From contig CAMOUF010000230.1 of assembly GCA_946626395.1 (NCBI GenBank), positions 1-12,972 on the forward strand: 12,972 bases of DNA, in the 5' to 3' direction. Shown here piece after piece: positions 1 through 6,435 of the stretch (positions are counted from its first letter, which is position 1; the number at the start of each line of letters is the position of its first letter). This stretch comes from an uncultured Clostridia bacterium (GTDB lineage Bacteria; Bacillota; Clostridia; Christensenellales; Aristaeellaceae). The position numbers and the translations under genes are program-made. The notes under the pieces were generated by a model. That model searched no databases. It saw nothing but the letters and a program-made list of their open reading frames with translations, and was not told the origin of the DNA.

Positions 1-108
1 CCACAGGCGGTTGTCCGAGGTTCGTCCCTACATGGGCAGATCGCTTGTTTCGGCTGATCTCAGCGCGGACAGGACATCCGCCACCGGCGGCTGTCCGCGC
101 TTCGTCCC
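1..108. repeat. Imperfect direct repeat, two 28-base copies
   Basis: Copies lie at 1-28 and 81-108 and agree at 24 of 28 positions, with core GGCGG-TGTCCG followed by TTCGTCCC. The right copy forms the 3' arm of the hairpin at 63-100, so the left copy is probably the 3' arm of a second, similar hairpin that is cut off by the window edge. All four differences are single-base substitutions. Confidence 0.65.
63..100. repeat. Intergenic hairpin (10-bp perfect outer stem)
   Basis: GCGCGGACAG at 63-72 pairs perfectly with CTGTCCGCGC at 91-100. Inside it, CCGCC (78-82) pairs with GGCGG (86-90) around a three-base loop, leaving a five-base bulge at 73-77. There is no T-run on either side, so it does not look like an intrinsic terminator. 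It is more like a REP or BOX type intergenic palindrome. Confidence 0.6.
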
Positions 109-231
109 CCTCCGAGAAAGCAATCCAGGAATGGATAAATGCCGATCTTCCTTTTCCAATGCTTTATGGAGGAAAGAACCATAGATTGATTGGTATCCGC
201 ACAAGATTTTGTATTGAACCTATTTAAGCGC

Positions 232-264
232 AAAAAAAGCCGCGCAAACAAACGCGGCTTTTTT
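232..264. terminator. Bidirectional intrinsic terminator after HPr-like gene
   Basis: GCCGCG (239-244) pairs with CGCGGC (253-258) around an eight-base loop. The stem is extended by an A-run at 232-238 and a T-run at 259-264. Read on the minus strand, it follows the stop codon of the HPr-like gene by about 14 bases and ends in seven T residues. The plus-strand reading also ends in a T-run, so it could stop transcription from both sides. Confidence 0.85.
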
Positions 265-277
265 CGCGGGAATCACA

Positions 278-505
278 TCAGATGGTAAACTTCTGGATAT
301 CGGCGATCAGGTCATCGCAGTTATCGTCGTAAATATCCAGGGTAATGGGCTTGCTCAGATCCAGGGAGAAGATGCCCAAGATAGACTTGGCGTCCACCAC
401 ATGGCGGCCGGAGCGAAGATCCATGTCATAGGGGTAACGGTTAACGGCGTTGACGAAGGCCTTGACTTCTTCGGCAAAGCTCAGCTTGATCGGAACGGAC
501 TTCAA
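278..505 (-). CDS. HPr-family phosphocarrier-like protein lacking the active-site histidine
   Basis: A 75-residue protein with the HPr fold signature: the central DAKSILGIFSLDLSKP segment (residues 38-53) matches the stretch around regulatory Ser46 of Bacillus HPr, and Ser41 is the equivalent serine. The N-terminal active-site motif of true HPr (G-[LI]-H-A-R-P) is absent. An ungapped alignment puts residues near Phe10 where His15 should be. It therefore should not carry phosphate from PEP in the phosphotransferase system. A regulatory role like that of Crh, through serine phosphorylation, is possible but is inference. I prefer the TTG start at 505 because AGGAGG at 515-520 lies 9 bases upstream. 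The alternative GTG at 511 is only 3 bases from that site and adds two residues. The gene is monocistronic, between its own promoter and a terminator. No ptsI is nearby. Confidence 0.85.
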   Translation of the reverse strand: MKSVPIKLSFAEEVKAFVNAVNRYPYDMDLRSGRHVVDAKSILGIFSLDLSKPITLDIYDDNCDDLIADIQKFTI

Positions 506-534
506 ATTCACGCACCTCCTCGTTGTTTTCTAAT

Positions 535-563
535 ATTATAGCAAATCTTTCATAAAATTGCAA
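535..563 (-). promoter_or_regulatory. Sigma-A type promoter for the HPr-like gene
   Basis: On the minus strand, TTGCAA (558-563) is followed after exactly 17 bases by a perfect TATAAT (535-540). Transcription should start near 528, giving a leader of about 20 bases that carries the AGGAGG at 515-520. This is one of the two best promoter matches in the window. Confidence 0.8.
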
Positions 564-578
564 CGGACAAACGACCGG

Positions 579-592
579 AAACTGTACAGTTT
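579..592. promoter_or_regulatory. 14-bp perfect palindrome, possible operator
   Basis: AAACTGTACAGTTT is a perfect palindrome. It lies 15 bp upstream of the -35 box of the HPr-like promoter and about 40 bp after the end of the large fusion gene. There is no T-run on either side, so termination is unlikely. A dimeric regulator site is the simplest reading, but no regulator gene is in view. CTGTAC and GTACAG also occur, inverted, at 5422-5427 and 5360-5365. Confidence 0.35.
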
Positions 593-632
593 ATGCTGCA
601 AAATTGACCATTTACGCCAAAAATCAAGGGTC

Positions 633-3600
633 TTACGACGGCAGCTGGATCCCGGCCTCCCTGGCGCATTCCAGCAGCTTGTCCAGGGCCTCCACGATCT
701 GCTCGGGCTTATGCTCGCTGATCACACAGAAGCGCAGGCGGGCCTTGTTCTTGGGCACGGCGGGATACACGGCGGGGGGCACGATCACGCCCTTTTTCCG
801 CAGGCGGTTGCTCAGCTCCCAGGCGTCCTCATCCTTGCCCACTAAAATGGGCAGGATGGCCGTTTCCCCAGCCAGGCAGGTGTTCAGGTTCCGCTTATGG
901 GCTTCCTCATAGAAGCATTTGATGTTGCGGTGCAGCCGTTCCACGATGGTGTGATCCTTTTGCAGCAGGCGGATGGCCTCCAGGCTGGCCGCGGCCAGGG
1001 GCGGGGAAATGCCCACGGAGAACACGAAGCCGGGCAGGTTATAGCGCATGTAATCAATGATGGCGTGGGACCCGGCCAGGTAACCGCCGCATGTGCCCAG
1101 GCCCTTGCTCAGGGTGCCATACTTGATGTCGATGTCGTCCGGGGCCAGGCCGAAGTATTCGTCCACGCCGCCGCCGGTGGCGCCGATGACGCAGGCGGAG
1201 TGGGCCTCGTCCACCATCAGGAAGCAGCCGTACTTCTTTTTCAGCTTCACGAATTCCGGCACCGGGGCAATGTCGCCGTCCATGGAATACGCGCCCTCGA
1301 TCACGATGAGCACCTTGCCGAACTTATGCCGCTGGTTGCGCAGGATGCTTTCCAGGGCGGCGGTGTCGTTGTGAGGGAAGGGCTTGGCCGTGGCCTGGGA
1401 AAGGCGGCAGCCCTGCTCGATGGAGTTGTGGGCGATGGCGTCGTAGACGATCAAATCACCCTTGCCGCAGAAATTGCCAACGCAGGTCACATTGGTAGAG
1501 TGGCCGCCCACCAGCACCAGGGCGGTTTCGGTATGCTTCCATTCGGCGATGGCGGCTTCCAATTCTTTATGCAGGGTCTTTTCCCCGGCCAGCAGGCGGC
1601 TGCCGGAGGCGGAGGTGCCGTACTTGTCGATGGCGGCCTTGGCGGCGGCCTTGGTTTCCTCCCGGCCGCTCATGCCCACGTAGTTGTAGGAGCCAAAGTC
1701 CAATTGCCATTGGTTGTCCACAAAGCTCCGGTCCAGCAGGGGCGAATCGTGGGCCACGAAATAAGGGTTCTCCTGGCCGTCGCCCATCAGGGACTGATAG
1801 CGCTTTTCAAAGGCCTTGTATTCCGGGGAATCCTCAAAGCGGGTGATGGGGGTCACGGGCTCCTGGTTTTCCGGCGCGGCGCTTTCATAGGCCACGTCGC
1901 CCCGCACCCGGGCATAGAGCAGCGCCGCCAGGTCGTTCACCGTGGTGCACTTGCCGTATTCCTCGGTGGGGATGAGCACGTTGAACTGCTCCTCGATTTT
2001 CAGGCTCATGCCCAGCACCTGCAGGCTGTCGCCGCCCAACTCGTCGATAAAGTGGGCGTCATCCCGGATATCGGAGACAGGCACGTCCAGGGTTTCGGCG
2101 TACACCGCGCGCACCTTCTGCTTGATTTCCTCCAGCTGCAAATCGGAGGGGGTGTTTTCTTCCTGGATCAGGGGCTTGATTTCTTCCCCCGCCGCGCCCT
2201 CGTCCCGGCGGTTCATGTCGATTTCCCGGTAGGCCAGCTTGTTTTCCTCGATCTGCTTTTTCAGGGCCAGGCGCTTGACCTTCACCCCCGCGGCGGTCTG
2301 GAATTTTTCGCTGGTCACCAGCAGCCGGTTCACCCGCTTCACGGCGGGCAGGGCGCTGTTGATGCGGCGCACCTGGGTCATCAGGGCAGCGATGTATTCG
2401 TCGTCCTTGTAGTGCTGGCCCAGGTTCAGGATCAGGGTGATATCCTCATAATCCACATTGGTTTTCTTGTGCATGGGCAGATGGGGCAGATGGGAAAGGA
2501 AGCCCTTTTCCTCTTTTTCCGCCTGCCTGGCCCGGGCCTTGATTCCCAGCACGCAGAACTGATCCACGCCCTCCAGGGCCCCGAAAGCGTCCTCGATCTC
2601 ATCGGGGTACACGTTTTCGCCGGACTCGTTGATGATCACGTCCTTGGCCCGGCCCTCCACATACATGCGGCTGCCCTTTTCCAGGCGCACCACGTCGCCG
2701 GTGCGGAACCAGCCTTCCTCGTCCAGGGCGGGGGGCAGGAGCTTGCCGTCCACCAGGCGGCCCGTGTGGATGGTGTTGCCCCGGATGTACATTTCGCCCC
2801 GGTTGCTCTTTTCCCCGTCGCTCTGCACCCGGTATTCGGCGGAGGCCAGGGGCCGGCCCACGGAGCCGGAGGTGCGGGTAATCACGTTCATGTTGGTTTC
2901 CACGGAAGTGATGCCCGTTTCCGTCATGCCAAAGCCCGACACCGTAAAGTAGCCCAGGGCGCTTAAATTGCGCATATGCTCCTTGGGGGTATGGCTGCCG
3001 CCCAGGATGACGCATCGCACGTCAGGGCCCAGCATCTGCTGGGTGACGGACTTAAAGAGCACGTTTCTGGCAAAGTCCAGCCCGAAGCCGGGGGCGATGG
3101 ACTGGAGGGCCAGGGAAAGGCCCCGCAGGGTCTTAAAGCCGGCGCGCTTGAGGCGGCTTTCCTTGGCCACCCGCTTGTTAAGCGCCACAGACAGGTTGTT
3201 GGCCAGCAGGGGCACCGCCATCAGGTGGGTGATTTTAAAGCGCCGGGCGGTATCCTGGATGCACTGGGGGCTGCGGTCGTGAAGGTACACGGTTTCATAG
3301 CCCAGGAAATGAATCCACTGCAGGCACACCATGAACCCGAAAATATGGTGGTAGGGCAGGAAAGCCAGCTGCCGCCGGGGCTCGTCGCAGATGATGCGCT
3401 TGTTGGCCTTATAGAGCATTTCGGCGTTGAGCACCTGGCTGCACACCGCCTGGGCGTTGTATACGAACACCCGGCTGGTGTCGGTGGTGCCGGAGGTGCA
3501 CAAGGCCACCATGGTGCCAAAGTCCGGGGCAAAACCCGGGGCCTCCTGGGCCATGGACAATTGCTTCACGGTAAACTGCACCGTGCCGCCGGGCAGGGAA

Positions 3601-3980
3601 CGGACGTTTTTCCCGATCAGCGCCACCGCCCCGGCCTGGCGCAGGATATAAGCGGTCATGTCGTCGCTGAGGGTAAAGTCCATCAGCACGGCGTTGTAGC
3701 CCGCCGCCGTCACGCCCCAGAACAGATAGAACCATTCGGGGCAGGTGTCCAGCTGGATGCCGATAAATTTTCCCTTGTTCTTTTCGCCCAGGGCGGAGCG
3801 GAGAAGGCTGGCCACGGCATAGACCCGGGCGCGGTATTCTCCGTAGGTAATGGCCATTTCCTCGCCCTTGTCCAGATAGCGGGCAGCCACCTTGCTTTCG
3901 TCGCCGCAGATGATTTCAAACAGGTTTTTCAGCGTCATATCCTCCCGCAGCCTGGCGCTGCGGGCGAGCACTTCACTCAT
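633..3980 (-). CDS. Trifunctional acyl ligase - acyl carrier protein - alpha-oxoamine synthase (serine palmitoyltransferase-like) fusion
   Basis: The 1115 residues form three domains. Residues ~15-590 are an ANL-superfamily acyl ligase: TSGTT loop (162-166), GFGMTETG (349-356), GWFRTGD (423-429), GRAKDVI (443-449) and a candidate C-terminal catalytic lysine near 567-569. Residues ~615-692 are an acyl carrier protein with phosphopantetheine site GGDSLQ (Ser652). Residues ~715-1110 are a PLP-dependent alpha-oxoamine synthase: GSYNYVG (763-769), YGTSASGSR (787-795), PHND (869-872), DEAH (924-927) and TLSKG with Schiff-base Lys959. GSYNYxG resembles serine palmitoyltransferase and ACP-dependent synthases on assembly lines rather than BioF or Kbl. 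Inferred role: activate a fatty acid with ATP, load it on the internal carrier and condense it with an amino acid, releasing CO2, to give a long-chain 2-amino-3-ketone. The amino acid is not determined. GAGGA (3987-3991), six bases from ATG, supports the start. It follows the dehydrogenase gene by 33 bp. No terminator is evident after it. Confidence 0.9.
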   Translation of the reverse strand: MSEVLARSARLREDMTLKNLFEIICGDESKVAARYLDKGEEMAITYGEYRARVYAVASLLRSALGEKNKGKFIGIQLDTCPEWFYLFWGVTAAGYNAVLMDFTLSDDMTAYILRQAGAVALIGKNVRSLPGGTVQFTVKQLSMAQEAPGFAPDFGTMVALCTSGTTDTSRVFVYNAQAVCSQVLNAEMLYKANKRIICDEPRRQLAFLPYHHIFGFMVCLQWIHFLGYETVYLHDRSPQCIQDTARRFKITHLMAVPLLANNLSVALNKRVAKESRLKRAGFKTLRGLSLALQSIAPGFGLDFARNVLFKSVTQQMLGPDVRCVILGGSHTPKEHMRNLSALGYFTVSGFGMTETGITSVETNMNVITRTSGSVGRPLASAEYRVQSDGEKSNRGEMYIRGNTIHTGRLVDGKLLPPALDEEGWFRTGDVVRLEKGSRMYVEGRAKDVIINESGENVYPDEIEDAFGALEGVDQFCVLGIKARARQAEKEEKGFLSHLPHLPMHKKTNVDYEDITLILNLGQHYKDDEYIAALMTQVRRINSALPAVKRVNRLLVTSEKFQTAAGVKVKRLALKKQIEENKLAYREIDMNRRDEGAAGEEIKPLIQEENTPSDLQLEEIKQKVRAVYAETLDVPVSDIRDDAHFIDELGGDSLQVLGMSLKIEEQFNVLIPTEEYGKCTTVNDLAALLYARVRGDVAYESAAPENQEPVTPITRFEDSPEYKAFEKRYQSLMGDGQENPYFVAHDSPLLDRSFVDNQWQLDFGSYNYVGMSGREETKAAAKAAIDKYGTSASGSRLLAGEKTLHKELEAAIAEWKHTETALVLVGGHSTNVTCVGNFCGKGDLIVYDAIAHNSIEQGCRLSQATAKPFPHNDTAALESILRNQRHKFGKVLIVIEGAYSMDGDIAPVPEFVKLKKKYGCFLMVDEAHSACVIGATGGGVDEYFGLAPDDIDIKYGTLSKGLGTCGGYLAGSHAIIDYMRYNLPGFVFSVGISPPLAAASLEAIRLLQKDHTIVERLHRNIKCFYEEAHKRNLNTCLAGETAILPILVGKDEDAWELSNRLRKKGVIVPPAVYPAVPKNKARLRFCVISEHKPEQIVEALDKLLECAREAGIQLPS

Positions 3981-4013
3981 TTCGTTTCCTCATTTCCCTT
4001 GTAGGTGCGTATC

Positions 4014-4835
4014 TTATGATGATTTCTTTTTTCCATAATAGGGCCCGATGATCCTTTCAAACAGGCCGGGGAGCAGCAGGTCGTGGAGCACAACGGCCAG
4101 ATGCTGGTCCGCCTTGGCGATCCGCAGGCGGCGGGGCAAACGCTTGCGCTTTAAGGCCCGGGCGATTTTTTCCCCCAGGATATCCGGGTCGCTGCCGGTG
4201 GCCTCGTCGTGGGCGATTTGGGCGGTGCCCGCCGCAAAGGCGGCCTTGTAGGGGCTGTCCTCCGTCATGCCCAGGGAATGCTTCCGGTAGGCGGCGCTGC
4301 CGCTGCGGTGGTCGCCGGGCTCCACCAGCATCACTTCGATGCCGAAGGGCCTGGCTTCATAGCTGAGGCATTCGGAGTAGCCCTCGACGGCGTGCTTGCT
4401 GGCGGTGTAGGCCCCCTCGAAGGGAATGCCCAGCAGGCCGTTGATGGAGGAAAAATTCACGATGCGGCCTTTCCCTTTTTCCCGCATCAGAGGCATGACC
4501 TTGCTGATCATGGCCGCCTGGCCCAGGAAATTGGTTTCCATCACCTGGCGCAGTTCGCTCAGGGCGTAGCTTTCGCAGGCGCCTAAAATCAGCATCCCCG
4601 CGCAGTTCACCAGAATATCCGGCGTTCCTTGCAGGCGAAGGGCCTCCGCCGCGAAAGCGTCGATGCTTTTTTGATCCGTCACGTCCAGGGGCAGGCATTG
4701 GCAGCCCTCTGCCTTTTTTCCTTTGCCGAAGGAGCGTGCTCCGGCCACCACGGTGAACCCGTTCCGGGCCAGCGCCTGGGCCGTGTGCAGCCCCAGCCCG
4801 CTGGACGCGCCGGTGATCCATACCACTTGGCCCAT
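4014..4835 (-). CDS. Short-chain dehydrogenase/reductase, probable partner of the fusion enzyme
   Basis: A 273-residue classical SDR. The nucleotide-binding motif TGASSGLG is at residues 8-15, NCAG at 77-80, and the catalytic set is Asn102, Ser130, Tyr143 and Lys147 (YTASK). It should be a soluble NAD(P)H-dependent oxidoreductase. No signal peptide or membrane segment is seen, though the C-terminus is basic and partly hydrophobic. The start at 4835 is chosen because AAAGGGGG (4843-4850) lies seven bases upstream and the promoter's predicted transcription start is near 4883. Longer versions of the frame would begin upstream of that transcript. It is the first gene of a two-gene operon, 33 bp before the ligase-ACP-oxoamine synthase. 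Eukaryotic 3-ketodihydrosphingosine reductase is also an SDR, so reduction of the fusion enzyme's aminoketone is a reasonable inference. The substrate cannot be read from the sequence. Confidence 0.87.
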   Translation of the reverse strand: MGQVVWITGASSGLGLHTAQALARNGFTVVAGARSFGKGKKAEGCQCLPLDVTDQKSIDAFAAEALRLQGTPDILVNCAGMLILGACESYALSELRQVMETNFLGQAAMISKVMPLMREKGKGRIVNFSSINGLLGIPFEGAYTASKHAVEGYSECLSYEARPFGIEVMLVEPGDHRSGSAAYRKHSLGMTEDSPYKAAFAAGTAQIAHDEATGSDPDILGEKIARALKRKRLPRRLRIAKADQHLAVVLHDLLLPGLFERIIGPYYGKKKSS

Positions 4836-4889
4836 ACCCCTTCCCCCTTTCCGCGATACGCCAAAAAATGCCTCAGGCGAATCTTGTTC

Positions 4890-4918
4890 ATTATACGCCA
4901 TTTTACAATAGAATGCAA
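4890..4918 (-). promoter_or_regulatory. Promoter of the SDR-fusion operon
   Basis: On the minus strand, TTGCAT (4913-4918), 17 bases, then a perfect TATAAT (4890-4895). Transcription would begin near 4883, leaving a leader of about 48 bases before the SDR start at 4835. I see no promoter in the 33-bp gap between the SDR and the fusion gene, so both are likely read from here. Confidence 0.75.
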
Positions 4919-5032
4919 ATCCTGTATCCAATAAATTTCTTCTTACTTTTTGTCTGTTTGTACCCATTTATCCACTTTTGTTTTCCAAAAATGGAACAGG
5001 ATGGTTGATATTTGGGCTCAATGCACAAGCTT

Positions 5033-5168
5033 GTGGGGAGAACCGCTCTTTGGTGTTACTTCGCATGGCCTGCGCTTTGCTTGCCCATGCTCCTTTCACC
5101 ATAATGATTGGTTGAAACGCGCCAGGCGTCCCTACGGGCCATCTGGCTATAAGAGCGGTTCCCCCCAC
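5033..5168. mobile_element. MITE-like foldback element, 136 bp
   Basis: The ends are 18-base inverted repeats: GTGGGGAGAACCGCTCTT at 5033-5050 and its reverse complement at 5151-5168, with 17 of 18 matching. Some inner bases also pair (ATGGCC near 5065 with GGGCCAT near 5136). It has no coding capacity for a transposase. I find no clear target-site duplication, so classing it as a miniature transposable element is tentative. A stable intergenic palindrome of another type is possible. Confidence 0.45.
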
Positions 5169-5249
5169 CCCCCTCCGAGAAAGCATAAAGGATTTAGTAA
5201 TTGCGTTCTTCCTTCTTGACTCTTTTCGGAACAAAATAGCAGGAATATA

Positions 5250-5276
5250 TTGGAATTTCCGGCAAAATTATATAAT
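5250..5276 (+). promoter_or_regulatory. Weak candidate promoter for the DUF2953-ytfJ-carboxypeptidase operon
   Basis: A perfect TATAAT at 5271-5276 has TTGGAA at 5250-5255, but the spacer is only 15 bases. If used, the transcript would have a leader of about 200 bases passing through the foldback element at 5360-5451. No better plus-strand promoter was found nearer the first gene. Confidence 0.3.
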
Positions 5277-5359
5277 GAACCAATTTTTTCAGAATTATGA
5301 GAAGCAAAGCGGGGATTGAACGGGGATAGAAAATATCTTTGCAGTTTAAGATAATAGGT

Positions 5360-5451
5360 GTACAGTTCCAAGCTCAAAGTTCTAAGCGAAATAGTTATCC
5401 CCATTGATGGGCGGATTTGCGCTGTACTGAATCAGCTTGGAACTTAGAACT
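5360..5451. repeat. Foldback element with GTTCTAAG/TTCCAAG arms (copy A)
   Basis: The left arm (5360-5386) contains AGTTCCAAGCT and AGTTCTAAG. The right arm (5434-5451), reverse-complemented, reads AGTTCTAAGTTCCAAGCT. GTACAG at 5360-5365 and CTGTAC at 5422-5427 are also inverted. The same arm sequence appears before the degV gene (8422-8509), so this is a repeated intergenic family. It ends 37 bp before the DUF2953 start codon and could form a stem in the leader RNA. Confidence 0.6.
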
Positions 5452-5488
5452 ATCATCCACATGAATGCGCCAAAAAGGAGAAGCAAAC

Positions 5489-6061
5489 ATGATTTGGCTG
5501 CTGATCGCGCTATATATCATTTTGATTGCGCCGGTACGGGCGGGGGTGGAAGCGCGCTGGGCAAAAGGGCTGCCCTCCCTGCAGGCGGGGGGGGCGGTGT
5601 GGGGCGTTCGCGTCCGGGGGAGCCTCCATGCCCGTCGGGACAAAGCGGGCAGGCTGCTTTTGACCGGGGTCCTGGGAAAGCGTCCCCTGCCCCTGAGGCT
5701 GGGCCGGGGGCGGTCGGGGACGGTCCTGAAAACCCTGGGCCTGCTGCTGAAAAGCAATCAAGGCCGGGCGGCCCTCAAGGGGCTGGTGTCAGTGGACCGG
5801 CTGGACGTATTTTTCCAGATTGGAGGAAGCGACGCCGCGTCCGCCGCCCTGCTCACTGGCCTTCTTTCTGCCCTGCGCCCCCTGCTGCCTTCGGGTAATT
5901 TCCGCTGCCGTCCCTCCTTTGGCGGGGAGACCCGGGCTTATGTTCTGTGCATAGCCCATGCCCGGCTGGGCACCCTATTGGCAGCATGGCTGCGCTGGCG
6001 TATGCGCAAGGGCGCGGACCGCAAGGAGGAAAAAGCATGGACCATCCAATCGGAAACCTGA
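5489..6061 (+). CDS. DUF2953 (YtfI-like) membrane-anchored protein
   Basis: A 190-residue protein with one N-terminal hydrophobic segment (residues 2-18) and no other clear membrane span, so it is probably a membrane-anchored protein. The stretch FFQIGGSDAASAALLTGLL (108-126) is the recognisable DUF2953 signature, where an IGxxDA motif is followed by a small-residue helix. The start at 5489 has AAGGAG (5475-5480) eight bases upstream, while an ATG at 5465 lies before that site and is rejected. The last 25 bp overlap ytfJ, which indicates translational coupling. The family sits beside ytfJ in Bacillus and many Clostridia and is associated with sporulation. Its molecular role is not established. 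Confidence 0.8.
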   Translation: MIWLLIALYIILIAPVRAGVEARWAKGLPSLQAGGAVWGVRVRGSLHARRDKAGRLLLTGVLGKRPLPLRLGRGRSGTVLKTLGLLLKSNQGRAALKGLVSVDRLDVFFQIGGSDAASAALLTGLLSALRPLLPSGNFRCRPSFGGETRAYVLCIAHARLGTLLAAWLRWRMRKGADRKEEKAWTIQSET

Positions 6062-6435
6062 TGCAGACGACCCTGGAAAATATCAAAGATATGGTGGACG
6101 TGAACACGGTGATCGGCGAGCCCATTCCCACGGCCGCCGGGGCCACCATCATTCCTGTTTCCAAGGTGACCTTTGGCTTTGTGGCCGGGGGCGGCGACTT
6201 GGAAAAGAACCGGCTTCCGGAGGAAGAAATGCCCTTTGCCGGGGGCAGCGGGGCGGGGGTATCCGTGCAGCCGGTGGGTTTTCTGGTGGTGCAGGGGGAC
6301 GGGGTGAAGGTGCTGCCTGCCCAGCAGACCACCGCCTGGGAGCGGGCCGTCAACTGCGCGCCTCAGCTGATCGACGACGTGAAACGCCTGCTGCAAAAGA
6401 AAAATGAAGGGCAGGAAGAAAGGCCGCAGACATGA
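6037..6435 (+). CDS. ytfJ: YtfJ/GerW family sporulation protein
   Basis: A 132-residue protein with the family's typical N-terminus, HPIGNLMQTTLENIKDMV (residues 3-20), then VIGEPI (25-30), GFVAGGG (47-53) and the glycine-rich FAGGSGAGVSVQPVGFL (67-83). In Bacillus subtilis the homologue is made in the developing spore and is needed for normal germination. The exact biochemical role is unknown. The start is set by AAGGAGGA (6023-6030), six bases before ATG 6037. The reading frame open from 5947 is extra sequence inside DUF2953. Its stop overlaps the carboxypeptidase start as ATGA (6432-6435). It supports the view that the organism belongs to a spore-forming lineage. Confidence 0.92.
   Translation: MDHPIGNLMQTTLENIKDMVDVNTVIGEPIPTAAGATIIPVSKVTFGFVAGGGDLEKNRLPEEEMPFAGGSGAGVSVQPVGFLVVQGDGVKVLPAQQTTAWERAVNCAPQLIDDVKRLLQKKNEGQEERPQT

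Larger units (their letters stand above)
1..231. other. Gene-free stretch at window edge with repeats
   Basis: I see no convincing gene here. The short reading frames that cross it have no ribosome binding site and no recognisable protein. It holds an imperfect direct repeat (1-28 and 81-108), a strong hairpin (63-100) and a 17-base motif (106-122) that recurs at 5169-5185. The stretch ends at the bidirectional terminator at 232-264. Positions 123-231 are AT-richer and show nothing I can name. Confidence 0.6.
4919..5488. other. Gene-free region between divergent operons
   Basis: About 570 bp with no convincing gene. Reading frames of 85-89 codons cross it on both strands but lack ribosome binding sites and recognisable sequence, and they run through the inverted repeats. 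It contains a 136-bp foldback element (5033-5168), a 17-base motif shared with the left end of the window (5169-5185), a weak candidate plus-strand promoter (5250-5276) and a second foldback element (5360-5451). Much of it is AT-rich against GC-rich neighbouring genes. Confidence 0.65.

Noticed and set aside
45..251. Frames of 60 and 63 codons near the left edge
   Set aside because: They overlap each other on opposite strands, cross a hairpin and a terminator arm, and resemble no protein.
633..1883. The C-terminal domain as biotin-pathway BioF or threonine-pathway Kbl
   Set aside because: GSYNYVG in place of the usual BioF and Kbl motifs, fusion to a ligase and ACP, and no biotin or threonine gene nearby all argue against it.
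897..2966. A 689-codon open frame on the plus strand
   Set aside because: It lies wholly antisense to the fusion gene, whose domains are clear, and its sequence is rich in Gly, His, Val and Ala with no motif. Such frames arise in GC-rich codon usage.
2976..4004. A 342-codon plus-strand frame
   Set aside because: It is antisense to the ligase domain, has no ribosome binding site and no recognisable family.
4968..5404. Several 85-89 codon frames in the divergent region
   Set aside because: They have no ribosome binding sites or recognisable sequence, and they run through the inverted repeats of the foldback element.
5277..5488. A riboswitch or T-box in the long leader before DUF2953
   Set aside because: I saw a foldback stem but no terminator with a T-run, no T-box sequence and no known aptamer core.
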